15,230 nt of DNA, taken from assembly GCA_022565415.1 (NCBI GenBank), contig JAIUMT010000046.1, positions 1 to 15,230 of the forward strand, in the 5' to 3' direction. Source of the stretch: Balneolales bacterium. GTDB taxonomy: Bacteria; Bacteroidota; Rhodothermia; Balneolales; HLUCCA01. Positions 6,417 to 12,920 of the stretch are shown here, piece by piece. Position 1 is the first letter of the stretch; each line of letters starts with the position of its first letter. A program made the position numbers and the translations under genes. The notes beneath the pieces were generated by a model. The model had not been told where the DNA came from, did no database searches, and saw only the letters and a list, made by a program, of their open reading frames with translations.

Positions 6417-7055
6417 TTATCGGGGCGTGATTAAAACTTTGTTACTGCGCATAGGCTGATTAAACACATGGTCTTCGATGTAATCCAAATGAGATTCATT
6501 ATTCACAAAATCGATTTCACTTGCATTGATAATCAACAAAGGCGACCTATCGTAATGCAGAAAAAAGTGATTATAGGCATCGTTCAGCTCTTCCAGATAA
6601 TCGGGTGAAATGTCTTTTTCGTAGCTTCTTCCGCGCTGATTAATATTTTGAAGCAGGCGCTCCACCGAGCATTGTATGAAAATTACCAGATCGGGCTTCG
6701 CAGCAATCCCGCTCATAATACCATAAATACGATCGTACAGGGCGAGTTCGTCGTCGCTGAGGTTCAATCGGGCAAAAATGCGATCTTTATCGAACAGGTA
6801 ATCCGAAATCAGAAAATCAGAGAACAAGTCTCGCGAAGTCATGCTTTTCTGCTGATGAAACCGGCTAGCCAGAAAGGCCAGCTGCGTCTGAAATGCGTAC
6901 CTAGCCCGGTCTTCGTAAAATTTGGGAAGAAAGGGGTTATTTTCGAACTCTTCGAGAACGAGACGGGCGTTATGTCGCTCCGATAAAAGGCGTGCGAGTG
7001 ATGTTTTTCCGGCACCAATCACGCCTTCAACTGCTATAAAATCGTAGGTATTCAC
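6417..7055 (-). CDS. Deoxynucleoside kinase (deoxyadenosine/deoxyguanosine kinase family)
   Basis: This 212-residue cytoplasmic enzyme phosphorylates deoxynucleosides with ATP for dNTP salvage. The P-loop is GVIGAGKTS at residues 11-19. VLEEF, near residue 35, has the substrate-binding Glu. SDFLISDYLFDKD is the (E/D)R(S)-type region, and the Arg-rich lid is NQRGRSYEKDI. The C-terminal part (YNHFFLHYDRSPLLIINASEIDF) matches the dNK fold. Length is normal. The start is GTG at 7053-7055, as no ATG lies between it and the folK stop 10 bases upstream. The gene is third in a dnaA-folK-dNK operon, so replication initiation, folate synthesis and DNA precursor supply share a transcript. Base specificity (dA, dG or dC) cannot be told from sequence. 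Confidence 0.9.
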   Translation of the reverse strand: MNTYDFIAVEGVIGAGKTSLARLLSERHNARLVLEEFENNPFLPKFYEDRARYAFQTQLAFLASRFHQQKSMTSRDLFSDFLISDYLFDKDRIFARLNLSDDELALYDRIYGIMSGIAAKPDLVIFIQCSVERLLQNINQRGRSYEKDISPDYLEELNDAYNHFFLHYDRSPLLIINASEIDFVNNESHLDYIEDHVFNQPMRSNKVLITPR

Positions 7056-7065
7056 GAGGACTAAA

Positions 7066-7548
7066 CTACCACTTTACCGGGCTTTTAGAAAGAGATAAAG
7101 GCGCTGCCCGTCGAATAATTTCATCGATATGATCGCCGGTTTCCGGATCGATCCAGTTGGGGCTAATTTCCTGAAGCGGTTTTAGAACAAAAAGTCGGTC
7201 TTTGTACGACCTGTGCGGAATTTCAAGGTTTTCATCCACATAAATCATTCGATTGTACGCGATTATATCTAAGTCGATAACGCGATCGGACCAGCGGGGA
7301 GCCATTAAATCGCGTCCGGCCTGCTCTTCGTACGCCTTGAGCGCCTGCAGAATCTTACCGGGAAGCAACTTCGATTCAATAAAAACAACCGCATTAAAAA
7401 ATGTGTTCTTCGACGGACCAACCGGAGCCGTCTCCCAAATCGAAGACTTTTTTACGGCTCCATCCGATAAATCAGTTAGAAAAGCGAGTGCTTGTTTCAA
7501 GTTCTCGGCCTTATCACCAACACTGGTTCCAAGTGCTATGCAAATCAT
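7066..7548 (-). CDS. folK: 2-amino-4-hydroxy-6-hydroxymethyldihydropteridine pyrophosphokinase (HPPK)
   Basis: FolK transfers pyrophosphate from ATP to 6-hydroxymethyl-7,8-dihydropterin in folate synthesis. The 160 residues begin with the typical MICIALGTSVGDKAENL strand and glycine loop and continue with IWETAPVG. The signature RWSDRVIDLDIIAY is at residues 85-98, where Asp92 and Asp94 match the two Mg-binding aspartates. IPHRSYKDRLFVLKPLQEI is the usual late motif. The length fits the family. The ATG (7546-7548) overlaps the dnaA stop by ATGA, a classic translational coupling. It ends in TAG, 10 bases before the kinase start. Pairing of folK with a deoxynucleoside kinase is familiar in Bacteroidota; here both sit behind dnaA. 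Confidence 0.94.
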   Translation of the reverse strand: MICIALGTSVGDKAENLKQALAFLTDLSDGAVKKSSIWETAPVGPSKNTFFNAVVFIESKLLPGKILQALKAYEEQAGRDLMAPRWSDRVIDLDIIAYNRMIYVDENLEIPHRSYKDRLFVLKPLQEISPNWIDPETGDHIDEIIRRAAPLSLSKSPVKW

Positions 7549-8987
7549 ATACTGGCCAATTCTATGGAATGCTGAATATCTTTGATAATGCGCTGATGTT
7601 TCGGATTTTTGATGCGGTCTTCTACAGAGGTGATTGCGTGAATTACCGTAGAGTGGTCGCGACCTCCGAATTGAAGTCCGATGGTTTTTAAGCTACTTTT
7701 AGTCATTTGTTTGGCCAGATACATAGCAATTTGCCGGGCTTCAACAACTTCCTGTTTTCGGGTTTTCTCACGGACTTTATTGGCGTCGATTCCGAAATAA
7801 TTACAAACCTGAGACTGAATCAGTTCAATAGATATGTGCTTTTTCGTTTCCTTGACCATGTCTTTGAGAACCTGCTTGGCCATAAACAAGTCGATATGAT
7901 CGATTTTCTGCAGCGATGAGGTTGCCAGTAACTTGATTACTGCACCTTCCATATCCCGCACGCTGGACTTGAAATTATGAGCGATGAACTCGAAAATATC
8001 GGGATCAAATTCGATTCCGTTATCACGGGCCTTGTATTCCAAAATGGCGTAACGGGTCTCGAAATCGGGTAGTTGAACATCTGCGCTTAGTCCCCAGTTA
8101 AAACGAGAAATGAGGCGTTCTTCGATATCGGGCACATCCTTAGGCGCGCGATCGGAGCTTAAAATAATCTGCTTACCATCTTGGTGCAGGGCGTTGAAAA
8201 TGTGGAAGAATTCTTCCTGAGTCTTCTCTTTTCCGCTAAAAAACTGAATATCATCTACGATTAAAACATCGATATTGCGATAGAACATGGTGAATTCGCT
8301 GGCGCGATTGTTCCGGATGGCATGAACGAATTCGTTGGTGAAACTCTCAGAAGAAATATACAGGATGTTCTTTTCGTCGCCGTGTATCTGCTTGATTTTA
8401 TTGCCGATGCTCTGAATGAGGTGTGTTTTCCCTAGTCCGACTCCGCCATACACAAAAAATGGATTGAACGAGTTGTTACCCAAGTTCTCGGCAATAGCCA
8501 TCGCTGCAGATCGGGCCAAACGGTTGCAATCGCCTTCGATGTAACGCTCAAAAACGTAATTCGGATTCAGGTTCGACTCAATCTTGGTTTTCTTGAGACC
8601 CGGAATCACAAACGGATTTTGAATCATTCCAGGGGAGTGAGATGGGTATCCCTGCATTTCCTGAGGCTTGCTGGGCGGCACAGGGCGCTGGGGCATGCGA
8701 ACCGATCGGTCGCTATTGTGATCTTCTGATTTCTCCATAACAATAGAGTACTCAAGCTTCCCGTCTGTTCCGAGTACTTCCGATATGGTCGATCGGAGCA
8801 TCGTATAATAATGCTCTTCTAGCCATTCGTACCAGAATTGTGAGGGGACCTGAATAGTAAGTGTGTTATCGCTGAGTTTTACCGGTTTTATGGGTTCAAA
8901 CCACGATGTGTATTTCTGATAATTAATATTATCGCGGATGATGTTTAAACATGCATCCCAAGCTACTTTTGCATTATCGCTCGACAA
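7545..8987 (-). CDS. dnaA: Chromosomal replication initiator DnaA
   Basis: DnaA binds DnaA boxes at oriC, melts the origin and loads the helicase. All four domains are present in 480 residues: domain I (AWDACLNIIRDNI to about residue 85), a Pro/Ser-rich linker (about 90-125), the AAA+ domain with Walker A GGVGLGKTHL (181-190), Walker B VLIVDDIQ (241-248) and RLISRF (291-296), and the C-terminal DNA-binding domain with FGGRDHSTVIHA. The start is TTG at 8985-8987. An in-frame TAA lies three codons upstream, and a strong GAGGAGGT sits eight bases before the TTG, so no other start is reasonable. The product begins with SSDNAKVAWDACL, a natural N-terminus. The 442 bases upstream hold three DnaA boxes, so autoregulation is likely. 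Confidence 0.97.
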   Translation of the reverse strand: MSSDNAKVAWDACLNIIRDNINYQKYTSWFEPIKPVKLSDNTLTIQVPSQFWYEWLEEHYYTMLRSTISEVLGTDGKLEYSIVMEKSEDHNSDRSVRMPQRPVPPSKPQEMQGYPSHSPGMIQNPFVIPGLKKTKIESNLNPNYVFERYIEGDCNRLARSAAMAIAENLGNNSFNPFFVYGGVGLGKTHLIQSIGNKIKQIHGDEKNILYISSESFTNEFVHAIRNNRASEFTMFYRNIDVLIVDDIQFFSGKEKTQEEFFHIFNALHQDGKQIILSSDRAPKDVPDIEERLISRFNWGLSADVQLPDFETRYAILEYKARDNGIEFDPDIFEFIAHNFKSSVRDMEGAVIKLLATSSLQKIDHIDLFMAKQVLKDMVKETKKHISIELIQSQVCNYFGIDANKVREKTRKQEVVEARQIAMYLAKQMTKSSLKTIGLQFGGRDHSTVIHAITSVEDRIKNPKHQRIIKDIQHSIELASI

Positions 8988-8995
8988 TGTACGTT

Positions 8996-9003
8996 ACCTC
9001 CTC
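8996..9003 (-). promoter_or_regulatory. Strong Shine-Dalgarno for dnaA, deciding a TTG start
   Basis: On the minus strand GAGGAGGT is followed by AACGTACA and then TTG. The TAA in GGTAAC is in frame with dnaA, which excludes upstream starts. This is the strongest ribosome-binding site noticed in the window. Confidence 0.8.
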
Positions 9004-9068
9004 GTAACTACAATTTTTCATCCTCTTTACTGAAACTCATTGACGCCGGGACTTTTTAAAAAAGCCGG

Positions 9069-9077
9069 TTATCCACA
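9069..9077 (+). promoter_or_regulatory. DnaA box 1 (TTATCCACA)
   Basis: A perfect match to the consensus TTATCCACA, 82 bases upstream of the dnaA start and directly next to the CCGG-flanked A/T palindrome at 9046-9068. Confidence 0.85.
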
Positions 9078-9167
9078 ATTGCAAAGCTGGAGTATTATCT
9101 TATTTCGATTGTGAAAATGCCAATTTATTAGGACTCTCGCAAGTTGGCCAACGATGATATACCCAAG

Positions 9168-9176
9168 TTATCCACA
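9168..9176 (+). promoter_or_regulatory. DnaA box 2 (TTATCCACA)
   Basis: A perfect match to the consensus in the same orientation as box 1, 99 bases further from dnaA. Confidence 0.85.
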
Positions 9177-9330
9177 TTCGGAAAATAGCATTAAGTTGTT
9201 TAGCCCCAACATCTTAATACTTTTTTATGAAATGTATCATCTTGCTATTGACACGTCGTAATAATGCCGTAACATTGATTTTTACAAAAATAAGGACGGA
9301 ACGATTTAATCTAAAAAAGTTTTCAACAAG

Positions 9331-9339
9331 TTATCCACA
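9331..9339 (+). promoter_or_regulatory. DnaA box 3 (TTATCCACA)
   Basis: A perfect consensus match, preceded by the AT-rich run TCTAAAAAAGTTTTCAACAAG-like context at 9310-9330. It has the same orientation as the other two and lies 163 bases from box 2. It is the box closest to prmC. Confidence 0.85.
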
Positions 9340-9429
9340 TTGTTTTATGGGGTCAAGTCTTGACTTTTACCGCATTTGTAGAATTGCTAATTAGGAACTC
9401 CAGGAGTCAAATTTGAAACAAAAAAATGT

Positions 9430-10284
9430 TTAAATCCTGGCCCTGACAAATCTTCTCCTTCCCGACAAATCGTCTAAGATGTCGACTTGAGTAAACCCAG
9501 TTTGATAAGCTTGCTCTGTTTCGATAGGATGCTCGAGATGAATCTCTAAAAAGAGCTTGCCGCCGGTATTGAGATGTGATTTTGCATAGTCGGCGATGTG
9601 GGCATACACCGATTCTCTGTTATCGCAAAAAAGCGCCATGGACGGCTCGTAATGTAGTACCTGAGGGTCGAGTGAGGCTTCTTCGCTTCGGTCGATGTAA
9701 GGAGGGTTGGAGACGATTATATCCCATTTCCCGGGCAGACTTGCATCCAGTTTGAATAAGTCGCCCTTAGAAAAGTAAACCTCAGTATTATTCCTGGTTG
9801 CATTGGTCCGGGCAACAGACAACGCCTCTTCGCTGAGGTCGACTGCATGAACTTCCCAGGACGGGCGCTCTTTAGCAATCGCGATGGCGATACAACCCGA
9901 TCCTGTTCCGATATCTAAAACCCGTTTCGTGGCTTCATCATGGTCTAGAAGAATGCGCTCTACCAACTCTTCGGTCTCAGAGCGAGGGATGAGCACCGCG
10001 GGACTTACATCAATTTCTACATTATAGAATGATGCGCTTCCGGTTATATACTGAAGGGGCTCGTGTTTTGCCCGTCGTTTCACAAAATTCCGAATTTTAT
10101 CCAGTTCTTCGGTAGATAGCGGGCGGTCAAATTGCACATACAGATTCAACCGACGAATCTGCAAAACATCAGCGACCAGCCACTCTATACTTAGACGTGG
10201 CGAATCAACACCCTTCTGTGTGAACCAATCAGTTCCCCACTGAAGCATCCGCAAAACTGTCCATGCCAGATTTGATTGAGACAT
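9430..10284 (-). CDS. prmC: Peptide chain release factor N5-glutamine methyltransferase
   Basis: PrmC methylates the Gln of the GGQ motif in release factors RF1 and RF2 using S-adenosylmethionine. The 284 residues have the helical N-terminal substrate domain (about 1-90, with EPLQYITGSASFY), the VLIPRSETEELVE segment (98-109), methyltransferase motif I RVLDIGTGSGCIAIAIA (121-137), and the catalytic NPPY at 193-196. The C-terminus (GRRRFVRARI) is normal. The start ATG lies 18 bases after the stop of the 127-residue gene, and that gap holds a terminator-like hairpin. It is transcribed toward the origin region, so read-through could enter oriC and then dnaA, which lies on the same strand. Confidence 0.95.
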   Translation of the reverse strand: MSQSNLAWTVLRMLQWGTDWFTQKGVDSPRLSIEWLVADVLQIRRLNLYVQFDRPLSTEELDKIRNFVKRRAKHEPLQYITGSASFYNVEIDVSPAVLIPRSETEELVERILLDHDEATKRVLDIGTGSGCIAIAIAKERPSWEVHAVDLSEEALSVARTNATRNNTEVYFSKGDLFKLDASLPGKWDIIVSNPPYIDRSEEASLDPQVLHYEPSMALFCDNRESVYAHIADYAKSHLNTGGKLFLEIHLEHPIETEQAYQTGFTQVDILDDLSGRRRFVRARI

Positions 10285-10288
10285 CTAC

Positions 10289-10310
10289 AAAAAACCTGAA
10301 AATCAGGCTT
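10289..10310 (-). terminator. Terminator-like hairpin between the 127-residue gene and prmC
   Basis: On the minus strand AAGCCTGA-TTT-TCAGGTTT forms an eight-pair stem with one G-T pair and a three-base loop. The 3' arm runs into six consecutive T (10289-10294), five bases before the prmC ATG. The stop TGA of the upstream gene lies in the 5' arm. The shape is that of a weak intrinsic terminator or attenuator; the short GC content makes partial termination more likely than full. Confidence 0.4.
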
Positions 10311-10686
10311 CGGTTTTGGTCTTATCGTTCAACTCTTGAATGGTCAGGCCAAATCGCTTGCCGAAATCCAGAATGGTATCGATAATTGCATCGTTTAAAG
10401 GAACATCACCCTCCGGCGTACTTCCTCTGAAACCCATTCTACCGCCTGTCGTGACTACATCAGCACGCACAGAAGTTCCCATAAATGCCAATAATAGTGT
10501 TACAGACACGCTGGAATTCATCAGTTTCTGATGCTCTTCGTAAACTAATACATGTATTACCGGACCATCGGGTTGGCTTGGGGATTCATAATGATAGTGT
10601 GGGGTGGTAGCGTCGAGCACTGCTTTGCTCATACGCTCGAGGGTATCGGTAGGACCGAATACCATAAACTTTCGAGTTGAACTCAT
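10303..10686 (-). CDS. Conserved-looking small protein of unknown function (possible DUF6054-like layout)
   Basis: I do not recognise this 127-residue protein with confidence. It has no signal peptide or membrane helix. It reads as an alpha/beta domain: a strand (RKFMVFG), a helix (DTLERMSKAVLDAT), then three likely strands (YHYES, VIHVLVYEEH, SVSVTLLLAFMG), the Gly-rich turn VVTTGGRMGFRG, and a C-terminal helix (DAIIDTILDFGKRFGL). The VYE-(x)n-SVTLLL-(x)n-TTGG pattern recalls the small DUF6054 proteins, from memory only. The ATG at 10684-10686 has AAGG four bases upstream. It precedes prmC by 18 bases on the same strand and is divergent from the beta-barrel gene. The long clean frame, sensible start and gene order support it as real. 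Confidence 0.68.
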   Translation of the reverse strand: MSSTRKFMVFGPTDTLERMSKAVLDATTPHYHYESPSQPDGPVIHVLVYEEHQKLMNSSVSVTLLLAFMGTSVRADVVTTGGRMGFRGSTPEGDVPLNDAIIDTILDFGKRFGLTIQELNDKTKTEA

Positions 10687-10947
10687 ACCTTGGAAAGGAT
10701 TTCTTCGTTAATATTTTGTGATATTGGCAATGAATATACGTATATAGGCACTCTATTTTAAAGCGCATATTTCACCAAATAGTTGTTTCTGTTAAAAATA
10801 ATCCATTATATACGGAAATTGGCACTAAAAAGGCAGAATTATGTTTTATAATGAGCATGCTTTTGCGGTTTTTTTACCACCTGGAATGCTATTTCGCCCG
10901 ACAATGTTCAAAAAACTAAAGAATTTCCAAACCCCAACGTCTGTTTA
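10687..10947. promoter_or_regulatory. Divergent intergenic region with promoters for both flanking genes
   Basis: The 261 AT-rich bases separate two divergently transcribed genes and should hold both promoters. For the rightward gene, TTG at 10819-10821 and TATGTTTT at 10840-10847 (18 bases apart) resemble a -33/-7 pair, leaving a leader of about 95 bases. A 12-base palindrome ATATACGTATAT lies at 10734-10745, upstream of the leftward gene. No small gene or RNA was recognised. Confidence 0.35.
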
Positions 10948-11799
10948 ATGAATACGTTTCAAGCTTATTCGGCCATACTTTTGTTCTCAGGATTGATGCT
11001 TTCGGCTGGCGTAATGCAAGCTCAACCCGGATTCGAACCACCTGTTCGTGGAATTGATGAATATCGAACTCCATCCGACTACAACCTGAGAAATGGTGCT
11101 GCGTTCAATATCGTTTTGAATAATTTCGGCTTTGGAATTTCGGGAGAGTATCGTAGGGTTTTATCACCTCTTTCAGAAGGGTTTGTTGAGCTGCAAATAA
11201 CGGCACTACGCGATGTAACCGAACAAAACTATCAGTTTTTTGGTCAGCAAATTATTCCCAACAAACGAAATCGAATACTATCTTTTCCACTCACATTTGG
11301 CTTTAAACATCGACTATTTCCGCAACCGATTTCAGACAATTTCAGACTTTTTGTAAGCGGACAGGGCGGACCTACCCTGGCATTTGTGTATCCATACTAC
11401 TCGTTGAATAATGTGAATTACATAATGGTCGAAGATTTTGATCCGGCTAATTTCAGTTACGATGATGTGTCTTTTGGGCCGATTGAGGCCAATACAGGTC
11501 AATTCGTCAACGATGCATTTCAAGGTTGGGGCGATGGGAGCTGGATGTGGGGATCTGCCGGTCAACTTGCCGTTGGTGTAGATTTCGGCGACGATTTTAA
11601 ATCCATGACAACCGTCAAAGTTGGGTTTACATTCAGTTATTTCTCAGAAGGAATTCAGGTGATGGATCCGTTTAATGCAGTCGATTTTATTCCCCCAACA
11701 CAAAATGCAGCTGAAGTCTACATAATCGATAAAGGATCGCCGAAGCAAAAATTCTTCGGTTCACCGTTTATAACAATATCGTTCGGCTCTATGTGGTAG
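10948..11799 (+). CDS. Exported probable outer-membrane beta-barrel protein, function unknown
   Basis: The 283-residue product has a signal peptide (hydrophobic core about residues 7-22, likely cleavage after GVMQA, before QPGFEP). The mature part is rich in alternating hydrophobic strands and Gly/Phe/Tyr: GAAFNIVLNNFGFGISGEYR, LSFPLTFGFKHRLF, FRLFVSGQGGPTLAFVYPY, MTTVKVGFTFSYF. It ends FITISFGSMW, with a terminal aromatic residue typical of proteins inserted by the BAM complex. This fits a small outer-membrane barrel of about eight to twelve strands. No ligand or enzymatic motif is seen, and I do not recognise the family. It ends in TAG eight bases before the stop codon of the converging HAD gene, with a hairpin spanning both ends. 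Confidence 0.78.
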   Translation: MNTFQAYSAILLFSGLMLSAGVMQAQPGFEPPVRGIDEYRTPSDYNLRNGAAFNIVLNNFGFGISGEYRRVLSPLSEGFVELQITALRDVTEQNYQFFGQQIIPNKRNRILSFPLTFGFKHRLFPQPISDNFRLFVSGQGGPTLAFVYPYYSLNNVNYIMVEDFDPANFSYDDVSFGPIEANTGQFVNDAFQGWGDGSWMWGSAGQLAVGVDFGDDFKSMTTVKVGFTFSYFSEGIQVMDPFNAVDFIPPTQNAAEVYIIDKGSPKQKFFGSPFITISFGSMW

Positions 11800-11801
11800 G
11801 A

Positions 11802-11823
11802 AAGTGATTAGACGAAGTCACTT
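11802..11823. terminator. Hairpin between convergent gene ends
   Basis: AAGTGATT and AAG-TCACTT pair as an eight-pair stem (one T-G pair) around the loop AGACGA. It lies just past the TAG of the beta-barrel gene and overlaps the last codons of the HAD gene. No T tract follows on either strand, so it may be a weak or Rho-type boundary, or chance. Confidence 0.28.
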
Positions 11824-12485
11824 AGCCAGCTATTTGGCTCTTTCAACGACGAAATAACGGTATCCGGATTGTGACTTCGCAACGATGTTTCGGTGTACGG
11901 ACCTGTTGTGATACCGATACTTCGTGCTCCGTAATACTGGGCGCAGCCAATATCGTTGGGCGTGTCTCCGATTATGATGAGGTCTTCTGGTTGGAAGTGT
12001 CTCTCGAAATGGTGCTCTGCTTTTCTGTGCGCAATTCCAGGTAACTGATTTCGGTCTGCCTGGTCACAACCAAATGCACCAAACTGAAAGTATGAATCGA
12101 GTCCGGCTTTTCGCAGCTTGATATATGCCGCCTGCTCGAAGTTCCCTGTTAGCAATCCGTACGGAAGCTGTCGTTCGATGCACCACTCAATCGCCTCTCG
12201 GGCACCCTCATGCACCTCAATCCAGGCCTCCTGCATTTGCTCGTCGAGTAAATCGATGTATCGTTGTTTGACCTCGTCAAAAAGTCCGCTGGCCGTTGCC
12301 TTCTTTCCCAACAGATCAGAAAAAATAGCCTTGTCTGTTCTTCCAGCAAAAGACACCGATTCATGCTCTGTTTCGTTTATGTTCAGCTCGTCGAAAAGTT
12401 TAGCGATAAGCAATCGCATGTTTCTGCTTTCAACAGACAATAAAGTGCCGTCGATATCGAATAAGATCAGTTTGTTTTTTGTCAT
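11808..12485 (-). CDS. HAD-superfamily hydrolase, phosphoglycolate phosphatase-like
   Basis: This is a probable cytoplasmic small-molecule phosphatase. The start chosen is ATG 12483-12485 (MTKNKLILFDIDGTLL), giving 225 residues; the frame is open for 33 more codons upstream, but that stretch (Cys- and Phe-rich, unlike HAD proteins) sits before motif I and is probably not translated. Motif I is DIDGT with the nucleophile Asp10; motif II is GLLTGN; motif IV is GDTPNDIGCAQ. A helical C1 cap lies between motifs I and II. This is the usual build of Gph-type phosphatases, but the substrate cannot be deduced. A TATATTTG sits five bases before the ATG, suggesting a leaderless message. The gene stands alone, converging on the beta-barrel gene. 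Confidence 0.88.
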   Translation of the reverse strand: MTKNKLILFDIDGTLLSVESRNMRLLIAKLFDELNINETEHESVSFAGRTDKAIFSDLLGKKATASGLFDEVKQRYIDLLDEQMQEAWIEVHEGAREAIEWCIERQLPYGLLTGNFEQAAYIKLRKAGLDSYFQFGAFGCDQADRNQLPGIAHRKAEHHFERHFQPEDLIIIGDTPNDIGCAQYYGARSIGITTGPYTETSLRSHNPDTVISSLKEPNSWLSDFV

Positions 12486-12490
12486 AGACT

Positions 12491-12498
12491 CAAATATA
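12491..12498 (-). promoter_or_regulatory. Possible -7 element (TATATTTG) immediately before the HAD gene
   Basis: TATATTTG is a full match to TAnnTTTG. It is followed by AGTCT and the ATG at 12485, so transcription would start at about the start codon. No TTTG was found at 19-21 bases upstream, only a T-rich run. It supports the shorter HAD start. Confidence 0.35.
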
Positions 12499-12558
12499 AG
12501 CAGAAAAAACGGGCGGCCATGAAGTAATAAATCAGGAAAATTACGACTGGGAATCGAA

Positions 12559-12864
12559 TTGACTGCGCCGCAACACATAGACAAAAAAAATCCATCGACC
12601 CACGCGCTTGTCTCTCATAAAAATCTGAAAAACGGGCAAGTAAAAAAAGTGTGGATCGATGGAGTACGTCTCAAAGCATTATCTCTCTCGACTGCGTGTC
12701 TATGTATGTTTGAGTTCTATGAAATTATTGAACCCGACGAAACTCTGTCATCCTTTTGTATAATCGGTGACAAAAAACATTTTATCGGCACATTGGAATT
12801 GACGAACGTTTTACCCTTAATATCTTTCGTAAGTCATCTAGGGACGCGAATTGTAGCGGCTTAA
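12559..12864 (+). CDS. Doubtful 101-residue ORF, faintly LytTR-like
   Basis: The 435 bases between the HAD start and the kinase stop contain this single + strand frame, which would begin with TTG at 12559 and has no Shine-Dalgarno. The product is soluble and strand-rich. Its latter half (KNGQVKKVWIDGVRLK, then DKKHFIGTLEL, then FVSHLGTRIVA) follows loosely the order of LytTR DNA-binding domains (DGKLVKV, KKYLVRxTLKEL, FxRxHRSYIV), but the hallmark residues are mostly absent. It converges with the sensor kinase. It may be a diverged regulator, a decayed gene, or a chance frame. Nothing else is seen in this gap. Confidence 0.25.
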   Translation: MTAPQHIDKKNPSTHALVSHKNLKNGQVKKVWIDGVRLKALSLSTACLCMFEFYEIIEPDETLSSFCIIGDKKHFIGTLELTNVLPLISFVSHLGTRIVAA

Positions 12865-12920
12865 TCGCGTTATGTAATTGATATTGCTTTGCTTGGGATT
12901 TGCTTGTCGTGGTCTGATTT

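Larger units (their letters stand above)
8988..9429. other. oriC: Probable chromosomal replication origin (oriC), gene-free region upstream of dnaA
   Basis: This 442-base region between dnaA and prmC has no plausible gene. It contains three perfect TTATCCACA boxes in the same orientation, AT-rich stretches (around 9052-9063, 9214-9229 and 9275-9322), and several short inverted repeats. A DnaA-box cluster next to dnaA is the standard location of oriC in many bacteria. A possible dnaA promoter -7 element, TATTTTTG on the minus strand (9285-9292), matches TAnnTTTG, which would give a leader of nearly 300 bases containing two of the boxes. The unwinding element was not pinned down. Confidence 0.72.

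Noticed and set aside
6648..6986. Plus-strand ORF of 112 codons
   Set aside because: It is antisense to the deoxynucleoside kinase, whose motifs are clear; the plus frame has no recognisable protein features.
9248..9275. Sigma-70-like promoter with TTGACA in the origin region
   Set aside because: No -10 element at suitable spacing, and no gene follows on that strand.
12486..12584. N-terminal extension of the HAD gene
   Set aside because: The extra 33 residues are unlike HAD proteins, motif I sits at the normal place for an ATG at 12485, and a promoter-like octamer lies in the extension.
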